Source of the DNA: Synergistaceae bacterium
GTDB taxonomy: Bacteria > Synergistota > Synergistia > Synergistales > Synergistaceae
Length of the DNA stretch: 5,803 bases
Direction of reading: 5' to 3'
Assembly: GCA_031273585.1 (NCBI GenBank)
Contig: JAISRP010000039.1
Location: forward strand, 1-5,803
Both the position numbers and the translations under genes were made by a program. Under the pieces are notes generated by a model. The model ran no database searches, was not told the origin of the DNA, and saw only the letters and a program-made list of their open reading frames with translations. Positions 1-4,609 of the stretch are shown one piece after another. Each line of letters starts with the position of its first letter. Position 1 is the stretch's first letter.

Positions 1-555
1 TCAGGCCGCGGGTTCGGGGGACGCGCCCGGCCTGCTCACTATCGGGTCGAGCCTGCTCACAAGGACGGAGCTCAAAATTATCTTAACGCAGTCCCCCGGC
101 AGAAAAGGAATCACGCAGACCCAAACGGCGGGCACGGCGCCAGTCCCCGTGGAGTACGCAAACCAGATCACGCCCATTATATAGGAAGTAAGCATCCCGG
201 GAATCATGGCGAGCGGCAATTTTTTGACCGACCTGCCGTACCGCTCGGCGAGACGCCCCGCCACGAAGGCGCAGGCTATGTAGCCGATTATAAAACCGCC
301 GGTGGGACCGAGTATCCTGCCAATCCCGCCGCTCAGGCCGGAGAACACCGGGACCCCAACCGCCCCCAGAAGTACGAAGACCGTCTGGCTGACCGCCGCA
401 TACCTCGCGCCGAGCAGCCCTCCCGCCATGAAGATGGATATGTGAGTCAGATTGACGGGAACCGGCCCTATCGGGATAGTTATCTGGGACAGCAGCGCGC
501 TCAGCGCGGCGAACAACGCACACAGCGACATTTCCTTGACACGAAGATTTCTCAT
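1..555 (-). CDS. bioY: Biotin transporter S component BioY
   Basis: BioY is the membrane-embedded biotin-binding subunit (S component) of an energy-coupling factor (ECF) vitamin transporter. The 184-residue product is very hydrophobic and carries the family landmarks in order: GPVPVNLT (about residues 30-37), GVPVFSG (67-73), GPTGGFIIGY (83-92) and PFLPGDCVK near the C-terminus (150-158). Length is normal for BioY, and the TGA stop is at bases 1-3. I chose the ATG at 555 because GGGGGG (565-570) sits nine bases upstream. An in-frame ATG at 564 would abut that G-run, and a TTG at 609 lies upstream of the predicted promoter, so both are less likely. The gene follows birA on the same strand but has its own promoter and a BirA-operator-like site. 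No ecfA or ecfT genes are visible, so energy coupling would come from a shared ECF module elsewhere, or BioY works alone, as reported for some members. Confidence 0.93.
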   Translation of the reverse strand: MRNLRVKEMSLCALFAALSALLSQITIPIGPVPVNLTHISIFMAGGLLGARYAAVSQTVFVLLGAVGVPVFSGLSGGIGRILGPTGGFIIGYIACAFVAGRLAERYGRSVKKLPLAMIPGMLTSYIMGVIWFAYSTGTGAVPAVWVCVIPFLPGDCVKIILSSVLVSRLDPIVSRPGASPEPAA

Positions 556-576
556 ATACAGCATCCCCCCCACGGC

Positions 577-605
577 ATTATAGGGATGCCCCGGAGCAAT
601 GTCAA
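577..605 (-). promoter_or_regulatory. Sigma-70-type promoter of bioY
   Basis: On the minus strand there is a perfect TTGACA (bases 605-600), a 17-base spacer and a perfect TATAAT (582-577). Transcription should begin near base 570, giving a leader of roughly 15 bases that contains the G-rich ribosome-binding site before the ATG at 555. The -35 box is part of one arm of the predicted BirA operator, so a bound repressor would block RNA polymerase directly. It also means bioY need not be read through from birA. Confidence 0.82.
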
Positions 606-630
606 CCAAATATAAATAAATGGGTTACAA
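600..630 (-). promoter_or_regulatory. Candidate BirA operator controlling bioY
   Basis: On the plus strand the arms are TGTCAACC (600-607) and GGTTACAA (623-630), separated by a 15-base, almost purely A/T spacer. This follows the layout of known BirA operators, roughly TTGTAAACC, 14-16 bases, GGTTTACAA. The match is imperfect: one arm has C in place of A or T, and the other is short by one base. The site overlaps the -35 box of the bioY promoter on one side and the birA stop codon (625-627) on the other. Position and neighbouring genes make regulation by the biotinyl-AMP-bound BirA encoded next door the natural reading. Confidence 0.68.
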
Positions 631-1617
631 TAAACCGCTCAGGCTTATCTCGCCCGACGACAGGGCTATCCTCTCCCCGCTAGACAGTTCGACTACGAGG
701 CGGCACCTGTCGTCTATGTCCACGGCCAGGGCCTCGCAGCTCCCGCCCGGCAGGCGGACCGTTACGCGCCTCCCCAGCAGCGCCATGCGCTCCTTATATT
801 CGGCGTATACCCCGCCGTCGCCGAATGACGCGCCGGGGGACAGGAACATGTTGACGATCTCAGCCGCAAGGCGGTTTCGGACCGCGCCAACGGGCTGCCC
901 CGGGAGGATCGAGCCGGCGGTGTCCCGCAGCTCGCCCGGAAAATGGGACGTGCTCACGTTTATACCAATGCCCACCGTGATCCAGTCCACGCTGCGGCTC
1001 TCAAAATCCGTGACCGCCTCCGTCAGGATGCCGCATATCTTCAGGCCGTCCAGCAGGATGTCGTTCACCCACTTTATCCTGGCGTAAACCCCGCACACCC
1101 TCTGGATGGCACGGCACACCATCACCGCCGCAAACGCCGTAACCCTGGTCGAGTCCTCTAAGCCCAGCGGCACGTCCCGCAGTACGAAGCTCATATAAAG
1201 GCCGGTCCCGGGAGGCGAATAAAAATCCCTGCCGAACCTGCCCCTTCCTGCGCTCTGCCCGTCGGCTATGACGATGGTCCCGTGAGCGCATCCCTTCATG
1301 GCCATTTCGTTCGCCGTCCGGTTCGTCGATTCTACCGTCCTGTAAACGCGTATCCCGTCCGCGCAAACGCCGTCCGACAAATATGGCGCGAGCCCCTGAA
1401 CCGACAGTATGTTACTCTCGCCCGACAGCGAATAACCGCGATTCGTGGATGCGCAAATGGGATAACCATCCCCCCTCAATGACCGAACAGCCTTCCACAC
1501 CGACGCCCGGGAGACACCAAGAATCCCAGCTATCTCCTCCCCCGACCGGATCTCCCCCCTGCACCCCTCCAAAAGAGCCAGCAGCCTGTCCCTCGTCCTC
1601 GTCTCCCCCACCTCCAT
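625..1617 (-). CDS. birA: Bifunctional biotin-[acetyl-CoA-carboxylase] ligase / biotin operon repressor BirA
   Basis: BirA makes biotinyl-5'-AMP from biotin and ATP and transfers biotin to a lysine of carboxylase carrier proteins. Group II enzymes like this one also bind DNA. The 330-residue product has an N-terminal winged helix-turn-helix (about 8-63, with SRASVWKAVRSL as recognition helix and NRGYSL as wing). The catalytic core has ESTN (96-99), the biotinyl-AMP loop GRGRFGR (124-130), KWVND with the catalytic-type lysine K182, and GIGINV (217-221 region). A small SH3-like C-terminal domain starts at GRRVTVRL (about 282). Length is normal. The ATG at 1617 leaves just enough sequence ahead of the HTH. 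There is no Shine-Dalgarno upstream, but a GGAGG lies inside codons 1-3, and a TATACT box ends only about five bases before the ATG, so a leaderless transcript is possible. bioY follows directly, and a BirA-type operator lies between them. Confidence 0.96.
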   Translation of the reverse strand: MEVGETRTRDRLLALLEGCRGEIRSGEEIAGILGVSRASVWKAVRSLRGDGYPICASTNRGYSLSGESNILSVQGLAPYLSDGVCADGIRVYRTVESTNRTANEMAMKGCAHGTIVIADGQSAGRGRFGRDFYSPPGTGLYMSFVLRDVPLGLEDSTRVTAFAAVMVCRAIQRVCGVYARIKWVNDILLDGLKICGILTEAVTDFESRSVDWITVGIGINVSTSHFPGELRDTAGSILPGQPVGAVRNRLAAEIVNMFLSPGASFGDGGVYAEYKERMALLGRRVTVRLPGGSCEALAVDIDDRCRLVVELSSGERIALSSGEISLSGLL

Positions 1618-1622
1618 GAAGC

Positions 1623-1648
1623 AGTATAGCGCAAATCCGCAGGGTCAA
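1623..1648 (-). promoter_or_regulatory. Possible birA promoter, close to the start codon
   Basis: On the minus strand TTGACC (1648-1643) is followed after only 14 bases by TATACT (1628-1623). The -10 match is five of six, but the spacer is shorter than the usual 16-18, and a TTTTGA alternative with 16 bases matches the -35 poorly. If the -10 is real, transcription would start at or within a base or two of the birA ATG at 1617. The presumed -35 lies immediately beside the twin-hairpin element. No BirA-like operator is seen here, so birA itself is probably not autoregulated. Confidence 0.35.
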
Positions 1649-1650
1649 AA

Positions 1651-1711
1651 CCTTGGGGCGCCGCCCCAAACCCCGCCAGGGAGCCAGCTCCCTGGACCCT
1701 TTTTATTTTTT
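1651..1711 (+). repeat. Twin GC-rich hairpin element, probably a dispersed repeat
   Basis: Two back-to-back hairpins are joined by ACCCCG. The first is TTGGGGC / GCCCCAA (1653-1659 with 1663-1669, 3-base loop). The second is CCAGGGAG / CTCCCTGG (1676-1683 with 1688-1695, 4-base loop), and the element ends in a broken T-run (1700-1711). From memory, paired GGGGC and CC(A/T)GGG hairpins joined by an ACCCCG-like linker recur as intergenic repeats in many bacterial genomes, but I cannot confirm further copies because only one is in the window. It lies between the birA promoter and a decayed gene, where no plus-strand transcript needs ending. Confidence 0.45.
1676..1711 (+). terminator. Terminator-like hairpin with T-run (second half of the twin-hairpin element)
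   Basis: An 8-bp GC-rich stem with a 4-base loop (1676-1695) is followed by ACCC and then TTTTTATTTTTT (1700-1711). This is a plausible Rho-independent terminator for plus-strand transcription. The only gene to its left, birA, is on the other strand, so it would act only on antisense or read-through RNA. It is best seen as a property of the repeat. Confidence 0.5.
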
Positions 1712-1736
1712 GGAAAGCTGTATAGGCTCGCTCCAT

Positions 1737-2129
1737 GAGGGAAACAAGGCGACTAACTACGCGATCGGCAACAATCTGGCGACGGAGGAGGCGTTCTCCA
1801 GGGGAAAAAAGAGAGGGCGTTTCTCCCTTTGAAAGGGATGGTATGATGGAATCGTACTTTGAATCCGCCGATGAACTCATCGCAAAGTCCGGGGAGCTCC
1901 GGAGTTGGGCAAACAGGACGGCAGGAACGTAAGCGCGTTTGGCCTCGTCACGGTCATCTACTCAGTGATTCTATTTCTGCTGGGCATTGCCGGGACTCTC
2001 AAAAGCGAGAGGAATAAATTTGGATTGATAACCGTCTCCTGCGCCGCTTTTCTGATTGTCACCAGCTGCATGTTCGCCCTACGGCTGCCCGAAGGGTTCG
2101 GCATCGTCTCTTATTTCAAAGGTTCATAA
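1737..2129 (+). pseudogene. Frame-broken remnant of a small two-helix membrane protein
   Basis: Three coding-like stretches line up end to end but in different frames. One frame gives EGNKATNYAIGNNLATEEAF from 1737 to about 1800. The next frame gives a helical stretch containing ESYFESADELIAKSGELRSW to about 1912. The first frame then resumes with DGRNVSAFGLVTVIYSVILF and a second hydrophobic segment, stopping at TAA 2127-2129. The first shift falls at the homopolymer GGGGAAAAAA (1801-1810) and needs one extra base. The second, near 1912-1918, needs one lost base. Joined, they would give a soluble helical region followed by two membrane segments (around FGLVTVIYSVILFLLGI and FGLITVSCAAFLIVTSC). 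I see no start codon with a ribosome-binding site at the left end, which abuts the hairpin repeat. The family is not identified; the layout recalls small bacterial membrane proteins of unknown function. Sequencing error is an alternative to decay. Confidence 0.5.
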
Positions 2130-2143
2130 ATGCGGGGAGTACT

Positions 2144-2189
2144 GGAGAGGGGGGATCTCATGTCCCAGAACGACGTAATTTCCCCATAG
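2144..2189 (+). pseudogene. Ribosome-binding site plus nine-codon stub, possibly a beheaded gene
   Basis: A strong Shine-Dalgarno-like GGAGAGGGGGG (2144-2154) is five bases from an ATG at 2160, which opens MSQNDVISP and stops at TAG 2187-2189. The good ribosome-binding site with almost no reading frame suggests the front end of a deleted gene. A short leader peptide or chance are equally possible. It directly precedes the upstream region of the protease gene and follows another gene remnant. Confidence 0.22.
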
Positions 2190-2227
2190 AGGTTTGCACG
2201 CTCGCCAAAACTATATTCAAGTTAGCT

Positions 2228-2237
2228 TTACATGTAA
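2228..2237. promoter_or_regulatory. Perfect 10-bp palindrome upstream of the protease gene
   Basis: TTACATGTAA reads the same on both strands and lies 23 bases before the protease ATG, between a weak TATATT box (2212-2217) and the ribosome-binding site. It could be an operator or could overlap a -10 element (TGTAAT, 2233-2238), but neither box has a convincing -35. The protease promoter is not resolved. Confidence 0.18.
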
Positions 2238-2245
2238 TTTATTCT

Positions 2246-2253
2246 GGGAGGAG
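2246..2253 (+). promoter_or_regulatory. Ribosome-binding site of the C1 protease gene
   Basis: GGGAGGAG lies seven bases before the ATG at 2261. This favours that start over the in-frame ATG at codon 11, which would give a more standard signal-peptide length but has no such site. Confidence 0.8.
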
Positions 2254-2260
2254 TATTGAT

Positions 2261-3982
2261 ATGAGTAACCGCGACCATCATTTTAGTGGAATGAACGGGA
2301 CAAAATTTTTGCTGTTCGCTATGTTTTTGGCGTTTTTTGCCGCATTGGCGGGTTCGTCGCTCGCAAGCGCCGATTGGGCGGCGGAACCCAGGTTGGAGAC
2401 GCTGCCTACAAACCCCCAATACCTCGAATATTGGGAGAGGGTAAAGGCTGGAGAGCGGCCGGGCGGGCTGATGCCCAGCCCCATCGACTGGTCGCTGCTC
2501 AAAAAAGAAGGGGTCGCGAGACGTAAGGCGAGGGCCGCCGCGGTCTTGCCGCCAGCCTACGACCTCGTCGCCGAGGGCGTGACGCCTCCCGTAGTGGATC
2601 AGCTCGACTGGGGCACGTGCTGGTCGTTCGCCTCGATAGAGGCGATAGAGTCCGCCATTTTGTCCGCGGACAAAAATAATTACAAGAGACTTTCGGAGCT
2701 GCACATGGCCTATTATGCCTACGTGGACGAGGGGCCGGACAAGCCCTCCTTCACGAGCAACCCGAACCAGACGTACGGGAGGAATGAAATTTTCGACAAT
2801 GGCGGAATCCCCGAGCTGGTGATCGCGCTCCTGTCCCGCGGCACAGGCCCTCTGGCATACGATGACGCTCCCTACCCCGACTTGGACGACATCGATTGGG
2901 GCACGTACAGGCCGGACCCCGCGCCGCCCACCGGCCCGGCGCAATTCCGTCTGAAGAACGCGTATTATTTCTGGGATGAGCCGGATGCCATCAAGTCCGC
3001 GCTCATGAAGTACGGCGCGATGGCGTTCGCGTTTAATCACGACTACGACACGACTTCCGGAGACTGTATCTATACGCCTGAGCCAAAAGAGATAAACCAT
3101 GAGGTTTTGCTGGTCGGATGGGACGACGATTACCCGAAAGAAGCATTCGGACCCGACCAGCCCGAAGGCGACGGGGCGTGGAAAATTCAGAACAGTTGGG
3201 GAACGCGCGCTGGGACGGACGGTTTCTACTGGATATCTTACTATGACGAGACGATATTCGGAAGAGGAGATGAGGAGGGGCTGCTCGCCCTGCCGGCCGC
3301 TTTTGAGATGATGCCGGCGGACGCTTACGACGACGACGGGATTTACTTTCACGATCCTCTTGGGATGAGCGCCATCATAAGCGCCACGGGGAGTGACAGT
3401 TTGACGGCGGCTAACGTCTTTACCTCGAAGCGGGATGAAAAGATCGTGTACGTCGGCTTCATGACGGGTCAGGACGATCAGGACTGCGAGATACAGGTAA
3501 TTCGCGATATCCCGGACGGAGGAGCTCCGAGCGCGGGAAAAGCCGTTTTCGCGACGCCTGTGCCCTACCATGTGACTGACGGCGGCGGGTACGCCTCGGT
3601 AAAGCTGGACGATCCCGTTCAGATAAGGAAGGGTGAACGCTTTGCGGTGACTGTTACGTTCAGGCGTCCGGACGGCGATTCCCGAGTGGCGGCCCCCATC
3701 GAGGAGCGACTGCCTGGGGGATACGCAAAAGTCTCCATGAATCCAAGGGAGAGTTATTACCTGTGGAGAAACGAGTGGCGCGACGTCTACTACGAGACGG
3801 ACCCGAAGGGCAATTTCTGCTTGAAGGCGTTTACCGTCGCGTCGCCCGCGCCGGACGAAGGAATAAACAGCGGCGGCAGCGGGGGCGGCGGCGGATGCGA
3901 CGCCGTTTCGTTCGGTTTGTTCGGCATTTTGGGACTTGCCGGGTCCACGCTCTTTGCGCTCAAAAAGAGGGGGAAATTTTAA
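2261..3982 (+). CDS. Secreted papain-like (C1A) cysteine protease with lectin-like domain and Synerg-CTERM sorting signal
   Basis: The 573-residue product starts with a signal peptide: hydrophobic core about 16-34, probable cleavage after SLASA, residue 37. A short region with PSPIDWSLL (72-80) precedes the catalytic domain. The papain-type residues are all present: oxyanion glutamine Q114 in VVDQ, nucleophile C120 in GTCWSF (six residues on, as in papain), H280 in INHEVLLVGW and N311 in IQNSWG. Residues about 347-527 look beta-rich, beginning DGIYFHDPLG and including AANVFTSKRDEKIVYVGF. This resembles the lectin-like domain that follows C1 domains in some bacterial and archaeal proteins. The tail is a Gly/Ser linker, GGGGGC (C546), a hydrophobic segment (about 551-567) and KKRGKF, matching Synerg-CTERM as I recall it. 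The protein is therefore probably exported, processed at the tail by an intramembrane sorting protease encoded elsewhere, and held at the cell surface. Substrate is unknown. Confidence 0.95.
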   Translation: MSNRDHHFSGMNGTKFLLFAMFLAFFAALAGSSLASADWAAEPRLETLPTNPQYLEYWERVKAGERPGGLMPSPIDWSLLKKEGVARRKARAAAVLPPAYDLVAEGVTPPVVDQLDWGTCWSFASIEAIESAILSADKNNYKRLSELHMAYYAYVDEGPDKPSFTSNPNQTYGRNEIFDNGGIPELVIALLSRGTGPLAYDDAPYPDLDDIDWGTYRPDPAPPTGPAQFRLKNAYYFWDEPDAIKSALMKYGAMAFAFNHDYDTTSGDCIYTPEPKEINHEVLLVGWDDDYPKEAFGPDQPEGDGAWKIQNSWGTRAGTDGFYWISYYDETIFGRGDEEGLLALPAAFEMMPADAYDDDGIYFHDPLGMSAIISATGSDSLTAANVFTSKRDEKIVYVGFMTGQDDQDCEIQVIRDIPDGGAPSAGKAVFATPVPYHVTDGGGYASVKLDDPVQIRKGERFAVTVTFRRPDGDSRVAAPIEERLPGGYAKVSMNPRESYYLWRNEWRDVYYETDPKGNFCLKAFTVASPAPDEGINSGGSGGGGGCDAVSFGLFGILGLAGSTLFALKKRGKF

Positions 3983-3993
3983 CGATACCAGCA

Positions 3994-4033
3994 TTAGACA
4001 TCGGGGGCGGGTGAACGCGCCCCCGATGTCTAA
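3994..4033 (+). terminator. Perfect 16-bp hairpin after the protease gene, no U-run
   Basis: The arms TTAGACATCGGGGGCG (3994-4009) and its exact complement (4018-4033) enclose an 8-base loop, 11 bases after the protease stop. The stem is very stable, but what follows on the plus strand is AAAAACGCG, and on the minus strand there is no T-run either. It is therefore not a standard intrinsic terminator. It may be a U-less terminator, a 3'-end stabiliser that uncouples the protease message from the mini-ORF downstream, or a protein-binding palindrome. Confidence 0.4.
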
Positions 4034-4073
4034 AAACGCGATCCACGAAAACAAATTGTGCGGGGGGATTTTT

Positions 4074-4235
4074 ATGAAGTTTAAGAGATTTGTGCGTGTC
4101 TTTTTTCTGGCGGCATCCCTGTTGTTCGTCGTGGTTGGCGTCGCGGCGCCTGCGGCCAACGCCCCGCTTGGTCAAGTTTTGCGCGAAGTTGGTGAACTTC
4201 CGCCAACTGGAGTAACAATGGAGCAACGGGCATAA
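4074..4235 (+). CDS. Mini-ORF encoding a signal peptide plus about 23 residues; secreted peptide or truncated gene
   Basis: The ATG at 4074 has GGGGGG (4062-4067) six bases upstream. The 53-residue product has a textbook signal peptide: basic MKFKRFVR, a hydrophobic core FFLAASLLFVVVGVAA and a likely cleavage after PAANA (residue 30). Only about 23 residues remain, starting PLGQVLREVGELPPTG, with no cysteines and no motif I recognise. The stop TAA (4233-4235) overlaps the A-run of the convergent tRNA terminator. It could be a genuine small secreted peptide or the front of a larger exported protein whose remainder was lost next to the tRNA. The good start signals and the abrupt end next to another gene's terminator slightly favour truncation. 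Ninety-one bases and a strong hairpin separate it from the protease gene, so co-transcription is uncertain. Confidence 0.5.
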   Translation: MKFKRFVRVFFLAASLLFVVVGVAAPAANAPLGQVLREVGELPPTGVTMEQRA

Positions 4236-4268
4236 AAAAGGGCTCAGGAGAAAATCCCCTGAGCCCTT
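4234..4268 (-). terminator. Rho-independent terminator of tRNA-Val
   Basis: On the minus strand, AAGGGCTCAGG (4268-4258) pairs perfectly over 11 bp with 4248-4238 around a 9-base loop and runs into TTTTTT (4239-4234). It begins nine bases after the tRNA 3' end. On the plus strand the following TTGCTATTCCTT is only weakly T-rich, so it may also slow transcription of the mini-ORF, but less efficiently. Confidence 0.87.
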
Positions 4269-4277
4269 GCTATTCCT

Positions 4278-4352
4278 TGGTGGGTGGTAGAGGAATCGAA
4301 CCTCTGACCTCTTCCGTGTCAAGGAAGCGTTCTACCTCTGAACTAACCACCC
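4278..4352 (-). tRNA. tRNA-Val, anticodon GAC
   Basis: The 75-base gene folds into a full cloverleaf. The acceptor stem GGGTGGT pairs perfectly with ACCACCC, followed by discriminator A and an encoded CCA. The D arm is GTTC/GAAC around AGAGGTA. The anticodon arm is CTTCC/GGAAG around TTGACAC, placing GAC at positions 34-36, which reads GUC and GUU valine codons. The variable loop is five bases (AGGTC), and the T arm is AGAGG/CCTCT with TTCGATT in the loop. It stands alone, with its own promoter and terminator, convergent with the mini-ORF. Confidence 0.98.
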
Positions 4353-4363
4353 GACGAGATGGA

Positions 4364-4392
4364 ATTCTACTGATATATTGATCACTTGTCAA
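4364..4392 (-). promoter_or_regulatory. Sigma-70-type promoter of tRNA-Val
   Basis: On the minus strand a perfect TTGACA (4392-4387), a 17-base spacer and TAGAAT (4369-4364, five of six) place the start near base 4357. That leaves a leader of only about five bases before the tRNA. Strength and spacing fit a stable-RNA promoter, although no GC-rich discriminator is obvious (TCCATCTCG). Confidence 0.86.
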
Positions 4393-4609
4393 CAGATCCC
4401 TTGGCTCCCAAATCTCCAACGCAAACGCAAAGGTTACTGTCCAGCGGGTAGAAGAGGCTGTAATAAGCGTTGAAGCGAATCCATAAGATTATCGCCGCAT
4501 TTTTTAGCTGAGTCTAAAAATGAGCGGATTTTGCGATAATCAAGAACTCCCTCGAGATGCTTCCGCGGCGGGGCGTCGTGTTCTCAGACGACTGCTGTGT
4601 GTTGGCGGG
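4393..4609. other. Gene-free spacer between tRNA-Val and the HD-GYP gene, holding a long imperfect hairpin
   Basis: No convincing gene is present. At 4487-4541 the arms GATTATCGC and GCGATAATC (9 bp, exact) enclose a second inverted repeat, TTTTTAG / CTAAAAA (4501-4507 with 4514-4520), with mismatches between the two. The result is one 55-base imperfect hairpin. Neither strand has a T-run after it, so it is not a clear terminator for the HD-GYP gene, whose stop is about 70 bases away. A plus-strand open stretch at about 4380-4483 reads SQISNANAKVTVQRVEEAVI. It looks protein-like but has no start signal. Confidence 0.3.

Noticed and set aside
556..609. Longer BioY start at the TTG (609)
   Set aside because: The extra 18 residues lie over the predicted promoter and operator, are not membrane-like, and TTG has no supporting ribosome-binding site.
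620..1619. Several plus-strand open frames over birA
   Set aside because: They are reverse shadows of the ligase gene with Pro/Arg/Ser-rich low-complexity translations.
1618..1660. A second BirA operator upstream of birA
   Set aside because: Only a partial GGTTTTGAC half-site is visible, with no second arm at 14-16 bases.
2228..4159. A 643-codon open frame on the minus strand opposite the protease gene
   Set aside because: It is almost exactly antisense to a clearly real protease, is rich in Arg and Val runs typical of reverse reading of GC-rich codons, and shows no domain or ribosome-binding site.
4278..4609. Integrative-element attachment site at tRNA-Val
   Set aside because: I found no duplicated tRNA 3' end and no integrase gene in the window, so there is no direct support.
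4561..4609. Terminator just after the HD-GYP stop codon
   Set aside because: Only a 5-bp GTCGT/ACGAC pairing is present, and no T-run follows on the minus strand.
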